Part shown: piece by piece, positions 33,055 to 40,552 of the stretch
How the letters are laid out: each line of letters opens with the position of its first letter
How positions within the stretch are numbered: the stretch's first letter is position 1
Virus record (IMG/VR): IMGVR_UViG_3300049830_000142
Span: 1 to 64,000 of that record
DNA length: 64,000 bases
Reading direction: 5' to 3' (one strand)
Source: a virus
Notes under the pieces: generated by a model
What the model was told of the DNA's origin: nothing
Databases searched by the model: none
Seen by the model: the letters and a program-made list of their open reading frames with translations, nothing else
Program-made: the position numbers and the translations under genes

Positions 33055-34004
33055 TATTTACCTGGAAACATTACTGCTTCTGGGTTGTTGATAGCTTTAG
33101 GCATTACACTACGACCTAGTACATTCATACCAGCCATTAGTCCGCCTGGCAACAACATCCTTTGCGATAGTTTTCCACCCTCTTCATCTTCCTGAGCATT
33201 CTCTTCAGAAGTGTTGATTAGGTTACGCTTAGCTAAGTGGTATAACCCACCCGCACCAGCACCTACAGCGCCAGCACTAAGCATATTAGATAGACCAGGT
33301 CCTATTGCATTCTTTAGACCACCAGACATTTCACCTGTACCTAAGAATGGTTCTGCTGCATTTGGATTTGCGTCGCCGTATTCAGTCACAGCACCGCCTA
33401 TCCTACCCGGAGCAGTCAATAGTTTACCTGGGGCATTAGCCAACCACTGCGCGCCTTGTCCTAAAGCGTGGTTGGCATTATCGAAAAAACCGTCAGCTTC
33501 CTTACTCATATCTTCCAACTCTTGAAGCATGCCTTCTTTGACACTTTCAATGTTGACGTTGATAGGAGCGTGAGGTTGCTTTAACATCGCCTTTGCTTTC
33601 CTTGGTTTAGGAATAGCCTTCCACTTAGCATCACCTTCGTGCCTTAGTGTATAGGTCGGGTTGTCTCTACCTTCTTGTAGAGTAAAATAAATGCTGCCTG
33701 GGTCAGACCTATGAACCTGAGCCTTACCTCTTGAGCTTGCATTAGTATACATGTCTGGCAATGGCACATCAGGCATCTTTTCTAGCTCAGTATCCATGTC
33801 TTGCAGATTCCCTTTGAAGCTGTAAGTGTTGGTACCATCAGAAAGATGTACATGTCCGTCACCCTTAGCAAAGTGCCAAGTAGACTGTGATGTAGTATGC
33901 GGAAATAAATTTCCGTTCTTCATGTCGAAGATGTTTGCTCCCTGCTTGTGCAGTCTAAGCATATCTTCTACACCCTTTGCAAATTCGTCGAGGTGGAGTT
34001 CCAT
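33054..34004 (-). CDS. Virion-type protein, beta N-terminal domain and hydrophobic C-terminus
   Basis: 316 residues. Beta-rich N-terminal domain (about 40-125, WHFAKGDGHVHLSDGTNTYSF, IYFTLQEGRDNPTYTLRH), helical middle, and a C-terminal hydrophobic G/A-rich stretch (about 225-250). The opening HLDEFAKGVEDMLRLHKQ resembles the N-terminal tags of its neighbours. No enzymatic motif. Confidence 0.58.
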   Translation of the reverse strand: MELHLDEFAKGVEDMLRLHKQGANIFDMKNGNLFPHTTSQSTWHFAKGDGHVHLSDGTNTYSFKGNLQDMDTELEKMPDVPLPDMYTNASSRGKAQVHRSDPGSIYFTLQEGRDNPTYTLRHEGDAKWKAIPKPRKAKAMLKQPHAPINVNIESVKEGMLQELEDMSKEADGFFDNANHALGQGAQWLANAPGKLLTAPGRIGGAVTEYGDANPNAAEPFLGTGEMSGGLKNAIGPGLSNMLSAGAVGAGAGGLYHLAKRNLINTSEENAQEDEEGGKLSQRMLLPGGLMAGMNVLGRSVMPKAINNPEAVMFPGK

Positions 34005-34005
34005 A

Positions 34006-34245
34006 TTAAATAGTAGGTGTAAGCTTTGGAGTACTCAAGTCAAGTTGTTGTCCCATCATACCACCAGCACCTGGCATCATCATACCAGTAGGTGCGCCTA
34101 GAGAGTTACCGGGCATAGCTGGTGTCATTGATGGTGCTGAGCCCATTTGTACGGGTGGAGCAGCTTGACTGAATGACGTATTGGGTTGTTGTGAAAAACC
34201 CATAGCATTAGCTTCCTTCAAAATTTGTGATAAATAGAGCTTCAT
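34006..34245 (-). CDS. Low-complexity M/P/G/Q-rich small protein
   Basis: 79 residues, with a short N-terminal helix (MKLYLSQILKEANAMGF) then disordered P, M, G, Q and S-rich sequence. Similar in kind to the 59474-59776 protein. One-base gaps to both neighbours. Function unknown. Confidence 0.55.
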   Translation of the reverse strand: MKLYLSQILKEANAMGFSQQPNTSFSQAAPPVQMGSAPSMTPAMPGNSLGAPTGMMMPGAGGMMGQQLDLSTPKLTPTI

Positions 34246-34246
34246 A

Positions 34247-34957
34247 TTACTTAGGCATTTGTGGTGGTTTTACTACAGGGCCTGTTGGTGGGTTAGCAAC
34301 TGGAGCTACAGGAGGTTCAACATGTGGAGGAGGCTCAACTGGAGCAGCACCTGGAGCTGGGCTTGCAGAGGTCGGAGCCGGTTCTGCTTTAGGAGGTGTT
34401 CCACCCGCAGGCTTGTTAAACTGACTCATGAAGTTTTGGTTAGTTCCCATAGCACCTAGACCGGCACCACCTAAACCACCAAGCATCATACCCATCATAG
34501 GGTGTTTCATTAGAGCACCGAGCAATAGCCCAATCAATCCACCACCTACACCACCAGTAGCCATGCCGGACAAAGCGTTCGGATTGGATTTTAAGTAACC
34601 GGAAATACCTTCAGGCATCCACTTCTGCCCTTGTAGCCAATTCTGTGCTTCACCCATACCGCCACCAGTCATACCACTCATATAACTGTTAATGCCACCA
34701 AGCAAACCTTCAGCACCAGCCTTCTTATAGAGTTGGTCACGCATCTGGGATAGACGAATCAATTCCATCGCTACTTTAGTTTTGTAGAGAGGATCCTTAG
34801 ATTCTTCGGCTAACTCATCCCAAGCCGCTGCCCATTTCTCAACGATGTCATCCGCCTCTTTAATGTAGCCCCTCAAAAATGGAATATCGCAGCCGTGTTC
34901 AGCTGCTACTTTAAGGAAGCCTTCCTCAAATTGAATGTACTCTGCTGTCTTGATCAT
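34247..34957 (-). CDS. Tagged virion-type protein with glycine-zipper and proline-rich tail
   Basis: 236 residues. N-terminal tag FEEGFLKVAAEHG (about 11-23), helical region, glycine-rich hydrophobic segment (about 125-165, GVGGGLIGLLLGALMKHPM) and a P/A-rich C-terminal 55 residues. Same three-part plan as the 30065 protein. No known family. Confidence 0.58.
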   Translation of the reverse strand: MIKTAEYIQFEEGFLKVAAEHGCDIPFLRGYIKEADDIVEKWAAAWDELAEESKDPLYKTKVAMELIRLSQMRDQLYKKAGAEGLLGGINSYMSGMTGGGMGEAQNWLQGQKWMPEGISGYLKSNPNALSGMATGGVGGGLIGLLLGALMKHPMMGMMLGGLGGAGLGAMGTNQNFMSQFNKPAGGTPPKAEPAPTSASPAPGAAPVEPPPHVEPPVAPVANPPTGPVVKPPQMPK

Positions 34958-34999
34958 AGTTATATGTTATCTTAAATTATTCTTGCTGCCTAGCTTAAA

Positions 35000-36085
35000 T
35001 TAGTTCCAACCCATGGTGTCGTAAATACCAGGTATTTCTTGCGTAGGTGCTGGTTTAGGCTCCTGGTAAACAGGTTCCTTGATCCCTAGCTCTTTGATCT
35101 TAGCCATGTATTCTTGGTAAGCTCGGTCATTCAGATGCTTGTAGACTGGAGTAGCTAGATCACCAGCACCTGCATTGTTTTTCCAGAAATGAGTGTTACC
35201 ACCTAAAGCAGCCCAACCTGAAGGACTAGTCATAGCTTGCTGAGCTTGAGCGCCAGTATTACTTCTATACCAGCTATACAAATTGTCTAGGCTAGAGTTA
35301 CGAGTCTCAGGATTCATACTCTTGATACCTTCCCTGTTATTCTCTAACCAAGCTGCGTTACCACCGGATTCGTTTACAAAGTCTTGTGCACTTTGAGTTC
35401 CGTGGTTAAGTGCAACCTGACCTGCGGTACCCACGGCTGTTGCTGCTAAAGCTGGACCACCTAACAACATACTTGCCGCTCTACCTCCAACCACTTCAGG
35501 AGCGGCGGTAGCGGCTCCTCTTAACAGACTCTTTCCTAAGATAGGATTACTTGCTGCTGAGGTTAGACCTTTCTGCAACATGTTTTTACCTAGCGTAGGA
35601 ACAGAGCCGAGGAGTTGAGAACCTGAGTCAAGAGCACCACCACCAAATTGTAAAGCTTTGTAACCAGCACCTGCCTGGTTATTAGGATCAAGGGCATCTG
35701 ACATCATGCTTAATCCATTTACTCCTAACATACCACGGTTTAGCCAAGGAGCGACTTTAGAGACACCTGGTAAAGCTTTCATAGAGTTAGCCGCTGCCCA
35801 AGGAACCATTAGCTTCTCTGCACCTTGGTTAGCAAGCTGTGTAGTCTTACCCATAACTGAGTCGGATGGGGCTTCACTGAAATCTGTAGGCTTAGGATCG
35901 TAAGGAGCTTTTGGCATTCCTTTGTTAGCCATAGCATTCAAACCATAACCAGCTAAGCCCAGACCACCAGCCATAGCACCCATTCCTAACGGAGTGGAGT
36001 ACCATGGTTTCTTTTTTTGGGGTTCTACGTTTGCCTGTTTATTCAGCTCAAACAATATACCTTGGTAGAAAGCCGTGTTATTCAT
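35000..36085 (-). CDS. Tagged virion-type protein
   Basis: 361 residues. Tag NNTAFYQGILFELNKQ, then KKPWYSTPLGMGAMAGGLGLAGYG and further A/G/L-rich hydrophobic helices to about residue 230, ending in a soluble charged domain with PEPKPAP near the C-terminus. Probably membrane-interacting. ATGA overlap with the HUH-like gene upstream. Confidence 0.58.
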   Translation of the reverse strand: MNNTAFYQGILFELNKQANVEPQKKKPWYSTPLGMGAMAGGLGLAGYGLNAMANKGMPKAPYDPKPTDFSEAPSDSVMGKTTQLANQGAEKLMVPWAAANSMKALPGVSKVAPWLNRGMLGVNGLSMMSDALDPNNQAGAGYKALQFGGGALDSGSQLLGSVPTLGKNMLQKGLTSAASNPILGKSLLRGAATAAPEVVGGRAASMLLGGPALAATAVGTAGQVALNHGTQSAQDFVNESGGNAAWLENNREGIKSMNPETRNSSLDNLYSWYRSNTGAQAQQAMTSPSGWAALGGNTHFWKNNAGAGDLATPVYKHLNDRAYQEYMAKIKELGIKEPVYQEPKPAPTQEIPGIYDTMGWN

Positions 36086-36891
36086 GAACGCAATACGTGT
36101 AATGCAACTGCTGACTTAAGCTCTTTATACTTAGTTTCTAGCTCTGGTGGCAAGTTATCAGCGAATTGGATTAGTTCCTTGATTCGATAGTACCATCTGT
36201 CGCCAAGCATAGCTCTTAACGTCATTCTAAAGGTTTCGTCACTTAATTGCAAGCCCTCAACTATCTTCTTTAATCTACGTCTATAACTGTTGGTGTACTG
36301 ATCTATTGTCATACATTTGCCTTGAGTCGGTAATTTCCAGGAATAGAAGAAACGGATATACTTATCTCTGGCTTGTCTAGATAATGGGATATTGCCGATC
36401 AAGTAGTACATATAGGCGTCTTGAGTCTTACGTACTGGTGTCATGAAGATTCGTCCTAAGCCCAGTTCTTCTCCGATAGCCATAAGCTGCTCATTAGATG
36501 TACGCCAAGATTCAGGCAAGGAGTCTTCGTACTTAGCTTTGTATTGTCGGTGGAAGTCGAGGTCAGCTCTCTTCTTAGTTTTGCAATATAACTTGTAATA
36601 GAACTCAGATTGGTCAAAGGCTATCCAATCGAAGGACAAGCTCATCTCAGGCATTTCTACGGCTACGTGAGCGTGCATCTTTCCTTCATCGGCTCTAGTC
36701 ACGACATATACGCCTTTAGGATATAGCAGCTTCAATGTTGAATGTAACTTTGTGATCTTATCACCAAACGCTTTGCTGTCGTAACTTTCCTTTCTAACAG
36801 CCGTGATTAGTATATCACCGATCTGGGCTGGACAGGAAAGTCCCGTGAAGGCTGTTTTTAATTTTTCGACATACTCTTTCCTGTTGTACAT
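36082..36891 (-). CDS. Rep-like protein with HUH motif (candidate)
   Basis: 269 residues. GKMHAHVAVEMP (about 70-80) is an HUH (H-hydrophobic-H) metal motif after a predicted strand VYVVTRADE. Further on GLGRIFMTPVRKTQDAYMYYLIGN resembles the rolling-circle Rep region around the nucleophilic tyrosine, but the lysine of the usual YxxK is absent. It could be a relaxase or Rep-type nicking enzyme, a transposase relative, or an inactive derivative. First gene of the 36.9-29.4 kb minus operon, with a leaderless promoter. Confidence 0.5.
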   Translation of the reverse strand: MYNRKEYVEKLKTAFTGLSCPAQIGDILITAVRKESYDSKAFGDKITKLHSTLKLLYPKGVYVVTRADEGKMHAHVAVEMPEMSLSFDWIAFDQSEFYYKLYCKTKKRADLDFHRQYKAKYEDSLPESWRTSNEQLMAIGEELGLGRIFMTPVRKTQDAYMYYLIGNIPLSRQARDKYIRFFYSWKLPTQGKCMTIDQYTNSYRRRLKKIVEGLQLSDETFRMTLRAMLGDRWYYRIKELIQFADNLPPELETKYKELKSAVALHVLRS

Positions 36892-36899
36892 GATTGGTT

Positions 36900-36927
36900 A
36901 ATATACGCTATCTGTTTTTGTTGTCAA
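36900..36927 (-). promoter_or_regulatory. Near-leaderless promoter of the virion-type operon
   Basis: Minus strand: TTGACA (36927-36922), 16 bases, TATATT (36905-36900), eight bases, ATG at 36891. It directly follows the terminator at 36940-36969 with AGCTATTAGAAT between; the same order (T-run, AGCTA, TTGACAACAAA) occurs before rnhA at 42.66 kb. Confidence 0.75.
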
Positions 36928-36939
36928 ATTCTAATAGCT

Positions 36940-36969
36940 AAAAAAAAGGAAAACGGGTAAGGTTTTCCT
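36940..36969 (-). terminator. Rho-independent terminator
   Basis: Minus strand: AGGAAAAC, 7-base loop, GTTTTCCT followed by eight or nine T. Ends the 38270-37004 gene set. Confidence 0.8.
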
Positions 36970-37003
36970 AGTTAGGTTCTCGGCATTGGGAAGTGCAGAG
37001 AGC

Positions 37004-37339
37004 TTAGAGCAGAAGCTGCCTAAGCAAGTCGTCAGAACTATCGGCTTCACCGGTTCTCTTCTTTATTCCTTTTAGGTGTTTGATAACACCCGACATCGGA
37101 CTAAACATGAGATCATCAGGATAATTCCATCTCTTAGCATTCTCAGCATGCCTAATACGGAATGCTGGGTCTACTATGAGCTGGGTTAGCTTGAGGAAAT
37201 CATCACGAGTCCAACAGCTGCCTTTTACACTTAGGTTCTCTAAAGTGTAATTGTTCAGTTGTTGGATGAGTTTTAGTTTAGTAAGAGAGTCAGAATTAAA
37301 GAGGAGAGTAGTGTTAAGTTTAGGAGTGGTCTTGGCCAT
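37004..37339 (-). CDS. Hypothetical protein, paralogue-set member
   Basis: 111 residues from the ATG at 37339. Helical; LTKLKLIQQLNNY, DDFLKLTQLIVDPAFRI and a KGIKKRT segment align loosely with the two upstream genes (37472, 37818): a leucine-rich N-terminal helix, an 'xxDP' turn and a central basic helix. Function unknown. Last gene before the terminator. Confidence 0.6.
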   Translation of the reverse strand: MAKTTPKLNTTLLFNSDSLTKLKLIQQLNNYTLENLSVKGSCWTRDDFLKLTQLIVDPAFRIRHAENAKRWNYPDDLMFSPMSGVIKHLKGIKKRTGEADSSDDLLRQLLL

Positions 37340-37340
37340 G

Positions 37341-37475
37341 TTAGATGTCGTCGAATACGTGTTTGTCTCCCGTAGCATCCTTTTCAGAATACACAGGTCT
37401 TTTGGAGCCGAAGAAGTAGAGACATAGATAGACTATGACTACGACGGCGATAGTGATAACCAGTATTGTTTTCAT
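37341..37475 (-). CDS. 44-residue single-pass membrane protein
   Basis: ATG at 37475 overlaps the stop of the upstream gene (ATGA) and TAA lies at 37341. MKTILVITIAVVVIVYLCLYFFG is a clear membrane helix, followed by a polar tail. The overlaps on one side and one-base gap on the other show that it belongs to the operon despite its size. Confidence 0.6.
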   Translation of the reverse strand: MKTILVITIAVVVIVYLCLYFFGSKRPVYSEKDATGDKHVFDDI

Positions 37476-37843
37476 TTCATCAATTGTTTGATTAGTTGTA
37501 GATCGTCTAGGCTAATAGACAATCTTAGTTGTTCAGTGCGAGAGTTGTTGTGATAATAAGTAGCGCAGTAATCTTGGACAACCATGCATTCTTTGATAGT
37601 GTTGCATTGCTTCAGCTTAGTTAAGAAGCGTACCATAGCTAGTCCTCGACCGTCAGGTATCTCAAAGGCCCAGGAGGCAGCTTTAGGATCCATTATGAAC
37701 GCGTTTAGTCTCAAGAAGTCATACAGGATGCTCCAGCTATACAAGAAGCTCTGAGAAGCTTTGGTGACAGCATGGATAGTCCTAAGCTTCATCTCAGGAC
37801 TAAGATTCTGGATGTACTCAATGTTGAAGGTTTCGTTGTTCAT
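37472..37843 (-). CDS. Hypothetical protein, paralogue-set member
   Basis: 123 residues. NLSPEMKLRTIHAVTK, LNAFIMDP, MVRFLTKLKQCNTIKE and a closing LDDLQLIKQLM match positions in the 37818 protein (SLSFDERMRLISTLTK, FLIKLRQLKRAKD, DLQRLQTII). This indicates tandem duplication. Function unknown. Overlaps the upstream gene by 26 bases. Confidence 0.62.
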   Translation of the reverse strand: MNNETFNIEYIQNLSPEMKLRTIHAVTKASQSFLYSWSILYDFLRLNAFIMDPKAASWAFEIPDGRGLAMVRFLTKLKQCNTIKECMVVQDYCATYYHNNSRTEQLRLSISLDDLQLIKQLMK

Positions 37844-38270
37844 CGGTTAGGATTATGGTTTGAAGACGTTGCAGATCTATCTCTGAAGGAAAGATGTATG
37901 TGAGCTGGGCTTTCTCCCATTCCTGGTCCTTAGAGACGGCTTTGAGATCCTTAGCTCTCTTTAGTTGTCGGAGCTTGATTAGGAAGCGATTGCCTTGTAA
38001 TGAGTCGTCTAATGTTATTCCATTAGGATCGTCATAGAAGTCCTGAGCATCTCTACTATTGAAATCATCCTCATCATCAAAAGAGTAGGTACGGATGTCA
38101 GAGTCAGGAGTGGAAAGAGCTCTGATAAGGTTTAGACATGAGGAATAGGCAGTATGGGTATTGATGTAACTGTCTATGGAACTCAGTTTGGTTAGGGTGC
38201 TGATAAGTCTCATTCTTTCATCAAAGGAAAGGGACTTGATAGAGGGGATATTGAAGAATGGTTTTGGCAT
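37818..38270 (-). CDS. Hypothetical protein, paralogue-set member
   Basis: 150 residues; longest of three tandem relatives, with an acidic insert (DDEDDFNSRDAQDFYDD) in the middle. First protein gene downstream of hub B's minus promoter; the roughly 540 bases in between hold structured RNA and a 51-codon frame. No known family. Confidence 0.6.
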   Translation of the reverse strand: MPKPFFNIPSIKSLSFDERMRLISTLTKLSSIDSYINTHTAYSSCLNLIRALSTPDSDIRTYSFDDEDDFNSRDAQDFYDDPNGITLDDSLQGNRFLIKLRQLKRAKDLKAVSKDQEWEKAQLTYIFPSEIDLQRLQTIILTDEQRNLQH

Positions 38271-38363
38271 GAGATTAGTACTGGGAAGGGGAATGTGGTA
38301 ATAAAGGTAAAGACGAATCCTCTACTACTAATATCTAAAAAATTGGACTTATACGACTCATCA

Positions 38364-38549
38364 CCTCTCCCAACGACTGGGTAAGCAACCATTGCTGGTC
38401 GCCTACCCTTTATCGTCGGGATACTTGGTTAGACTGAGGAACCGTAGCAGGAGATGGTGGACAGAGGTTTTGACACCCCCGCCCACCAATCCCTTCTGCA
38501 ACGCAGAACTCAAGGCTTGCGCCGAGCTCTGCTAGGAGGTCTAACCAAG
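38364..38549 (-). ncRNA. Structured RNA B (two closed domains, GCAA tetraloop)
   Basis: Domain 1 (about 38364-38421): outer CCCAACGA / TCGTCGGG (7 of 8 pairs) enclosing GGGTA / TACCC and ACC / GGT. Domain 2 (38424-38549): a perfect 11-bp closing stem CTTGGTTAGAC / GTCTAACCAAG around inner hairpins, including 38503-38532, which on the minus strand is capped by GGC-GCAA-GCC. The same GCAA-capped hairpin occurs twice in RNA A, there with AGC / GCT, a compensatory change. Lies on the presumed transcript from the minus promoter of hub B. No known RNA family recognised. Confidence 0.55.
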
Positions 38550-38573
38550 GACTGTGAGGACTCCCCGGTAAAT

Positions 38574-38729
38574 TTACTTCGCAGAAGGAGTTACCGTATG
38601 TGCCGTATGGGTCTTGATGATCCCAGGCTGCGCGTCGTTTTGGGGGTTCAGATTGCCCGGATTACGAATAACCCAGCCACCGGCGAACCCACACAGGAGC
38701 ATTATTGAGGCGATAACCGTGAATTTCAT
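38574..38729 (-). CDS. 51-residue protein with signal-like N-terminus (candidate)
   Basis: ATG at 38729, TAA at 38574. MKFTVIASIMLLCGFAGGW reads as a signal peptide or membrane anchor; the remainder is polar (DAQPGIIKTHTAHTV). It is the first open frame downstream of the hub B minus promoter (leader about 83 bases). The same stretch can form hairpins (GGGTTC / GAACCC), so it might be RNA instead. Confidence 0.42.
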   Translation of the reverse strand: MKFTVIASIMLLCGFAGGWVIRNPGNLNPQNDAQPGIIKTHTAHTVTPSAK

Positions 38730-38810
38730 GGTCTTAATATTTTCTTACATTGTTTATGTTGCAGTTGGCAGAATACCTTCCCCCGGGCTTGTGAAGGCCC
38801 AGAATACTCT

Positions 38811-38860
38811 GTCAAGACATTATACCGTGTATTAGCCTAGTTCTGGCCCGGGGGTGTCTA
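38811..38860 (-). promoter_or_regulatory. Hub B promoter, minus
   Basis: Minus strand: ACACCCCCGGGCCAGAACTAG, 11 bases, CGGTATAATGTCTTGAC. Block-by-block match to 13323-13369. Predicted to start the RNA that carries structured RNA B and the 38270-37004 genes. Confidence 0.55.
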
Positions 38861-38890
38861 AACCACATATATGTACGCGATAGGCGATAT

Positions 38891-38940
38891 ACCCCTCCCC
38901 CTAAGCTTATAATCGGAAATCAAGGTATAATGAATTGAGA
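38891..38940 (+). promoter_or_regulatory. Hub B promoter, plus
   Basis: CCCCTCCCCCTAAGCTTATAA, 11 bases, AAGGTATAATGAATTGAG. Near-identical C-rich box to the minus element at 13398-13446. A small hairpin (AGGGCT / AGCCT) follows. About 30 bases separate the start site from the ATG at 38970. Confidence 0.6.
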
Positions 38941-38969
38941 AGGGCTTTTATAGCCTAGAAAATTAAAGT

Positions 38970-39131
38970 ATGTCAAATACCCCTCCCCCTGCAAAGGTGG
39001 CCTCGTCCGATCCTTTGTTTGGTCTACGCCCCGACGAAATTAACATCTGCATGATAGACCCTAAGTTACGGGAGAAGGTCTTTCATGCTCTAAACAATCC
39101 CCCTCCCGTAGAAAGCAAAAAAACGACATGA
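38970..39131 (+). CDS. 53-residue hypothetical protein
   Basis: ATG at 38970 to TGA at 39129-39131, overlapping the next gene by ATGA. Proline-rich ends (NTPPPAK, NNPPPVESKK) around LRPDEINICMIDPKLREKVF. First gene after the hub B plus promoter. Coupling to the next gene and position argue that it is real. Confidence 0.6.
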   Translation: MSNTPPPAKVASSDPLFGLRPDEINICMIDPKLREKVFHALNNPPPVESKKTT

Positions 39132-39406
39132 ATAAACTAATGCGGAGGTTAGCGAGACCTTCAACATATTTCATACTCGCAGCAGTATTAATGATTATGC
39201 TGCTTACTCCTCACAGCGACTATACGCACTCCTATCCTCATACCTTGTCCGGGTTGATAGGTTTGTGGTTATCTATAGTCTTACTGCTCTCCGGTATTTG
39301 GTTGGACAACAGCCTGAACATCACTCCTAAACATAAATTGCCTCATATGACATGCTTATTTGTGGGATTTGCTGTCATCGAAACAATCCTCCACTACTGC
39401 AACTAA
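39128..39406 (+). CDS. Three-helix membrane protein
   Basis: 92 residues; membrane segments at about 12-28, 41-60 and 72-90, a short N-terminal basic stretch (MNKLMRRLARP) placing the N-terminus inside. No family. Possibly acts on the host envelope (exclusion or lysis control). Translationally coupled to the 38970 gene. Confidence 0.65.
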   Translation: MNKLMRRLARPSTYFILAAVLMIMLLTPHSDYTHSYPHTLSGLIGLWLSIVLLLSGIWLDNSLNITPKHKLPHMTCLFVGFAVIETILHYCN

Positions 39407-39430
39407 ACAACAACCAAAAAAACTAAACTT

Positions 39431-39781
39431 ATGTCTGCATATCAGTTCAATTATAATGGTCATCTCCTTCCAATCAATCAACGCGACGTTGGCCGCCGCC
39501 CGCTTAGCAACAGTGCTACTGTTAACAACTTACCTGTTCACGCAGTTCCTAACCGGCCTGTCTTAAAGCTGTCATCCATTACAATGTATGGACTTTCGGT
39601 TCGTGAAGGTAAGGTTACACGATACGTTGCAGTAGTCATTGGCCACTACGAGCAAGGTGTTCATATTGAAAAACGTTACGCCGATGATGTTCCGGCTGGG
39701 AATGACCTTCCGCAAGAAATCCTCATGCCATTACAGTTTCATGAAACTGTGCCAGTAGCTGTGCAAGTTCGCCGCGCTTAA
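39431..39781 (+). CDS. Hypothetical beta-rich protein
   Basis: 116 residues, soluble, beta-rich (SITMYGLSVREGKVTRYVAVVIGHY). No family. Starts after a CA-rich leader (CAACCAAAAAAACTAAACTT) without Shine-Dalgarno. Followed immediately by a strong hairpin. Confidence 0.62.
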   Translation: MSAYQFNYNGHLLPINQRDVGRRPLSNSATVNNLPVHAVPNRPVLKLSSITMYGLSVREGKVTRYVAVVIGHYEQGVHIEKRYADDVPAGNDLPQEILMPLQFHETVPVAVQVRRA

Positions 39782-39785
39782 ACAA

Positions 39786-39815
39786 TTGGAAGGATGGCTG
39801 ACACCATCCTTCCAA
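39786..39815 (+). terminator. Perfect 12-bp intergenic hairpin
   Basis: TTGGAAGGATGG / CCATCCTTCCAA with a 6-base loop, five bases after the previous stop. No U-tract follows, so it may be a partial terminator or an RNA-stability element rather than a true terminator. Confidence 0.5.
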
Positions 39816-39834
39816 CAACCTAAAAAAATTAATT

Positions 39835-40029
39835 ATGAAAGCAATCTTACTTCTACTAAAAATTGTTGGTGTCGTGTTAATGGCTTGAGGTTTTGTGGCT
39901 TTTGTGTATGGCCTAAACGCTGTTTTGGGCCTACCTAAACTGCCACTTGATACCTGTGTGTTCTATCTCGGCCAAGGGTTTGTCCTAATACTGTTTGGTT
40001 GCCTTTGTTGGGGACGAGGCCAACCTAAA
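39835..40029 (+). pseudogene. 64-codon membrane protein frame interrupted by TGA
   Basis: ATG at 39835, TAA at 40027-40029, with one in-frame TGA at 39886-39888 (codon 18). On both sides the frame encodes membrane-type sequence: MKAILLLLKIVGVVLMA before, GFVAFVYGLNAVLGL and FYLGQGFVLILFG after. A TGG-to-TGA change would explain it; readthrough or a sequencing error are alternatives. TGA ends several other genes here, so the code is not reassigned. Confidence 0.55.
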
Positions 40030-40037
40030 AATAAGTT

Positions 40038-40463
40038 ATGATCAACATCCGACTGAAGTTCTCGGCAGAAGATTTGCGCCGCATTCAACAGGCTGTCAAG
40101 ACTGACAATCCTGCCTTAATACCGTTCAACCAGAATTACGTGACTCTAGTGCACGCAGCTACGGAGGAAGATTTGGCAAAATGGAAACCGCTCCTACAGC
40201 CTTCACGAATGGTTGTCATGTTTCTGTGCAATGTTCACTGGAATCCTGCTTTGCAATGTGTTTCAGTTTCATGGCATGGTCAGGACTTGCATGACATGTT
40301 TGCACCAGGCGCTAATCACATTCTTCCTTTACGTGGTGTTAAAGGCACCTATATCACCGACTGTCAGACGATGGTCGAAACTCCAGGCGGCTTTGACACA
40401 GCAGAAGCGTTTCATGTAACGTTCATGGGATATGTCATTGCTGAAGCCACTAACCTCAACTAA
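40038..40463 (+). CDS. Hypothetical soluble protein
   Basis: 141 residues. Opens MINIRLKFSAEDLRRIQQAV; a middle hydrophobic strand RMVVMFLCNVHWNP; His/Asp-containing SWHGQDLHDMF. Alpha/beta by appearance, no family recognised. Part of the 39-42 kb accessory operon. Confidence 0.62.
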   Translation: MINIRLKFSAEDLRRIQQAVKTDNPALIPFNQNYVTLVHAATEEDLAKWKPLLQPSRMVVMFLCNVHWNPALQCVSVSWHGQDLHDMFAPGANHILPLRGVKGTYITDCQTMVETPGGFDTAEAFHVTFMGYVIAEATNLN

Positions 40464-40470
40464 ACAAAAA

Positions 40471-40545
40471 ATGAAAATCATCGGATTCGCGGTGCTTACG
40501 GCGTTCTTCCTTTTATGGGTCGTCGTAAACCACGCATCACATTAA
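40471..40545 (+). CDS. 24-residue membrane microprotein
   Basis: ATG at 40471 to TAA at 40545. MKIIGFAVLTAFFLLWVVVN is a single membrane helix with a short polar tail. Fills the gap between two genes exactly (7 bases on each side) and has the same A-rich upstream (CAAAAA) as its neighbours. Confidence 0.5.
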   Translation: MKIIGFAVLTAFFLLWVVVNHASH

Positions 40546-40552
40546 CAAAACT

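Noticed and set aside
38454-38708. Plus-strand 84-codon frame across structured RNA B
   Set aside because: It runs through the 11-bp closing stem and is antisense to both the presumed transcript and the 51-codon frame; Arg/Leu-rich composition looks like a shadow.
39886-39888. Reassigned genetic code (TGA as an amino acid)
   Set aside because: TGA is used as the natural, tightly overlapping stop of many genes (for example 13916, 14332, 42618, 37472), and only one internal TGA was found.
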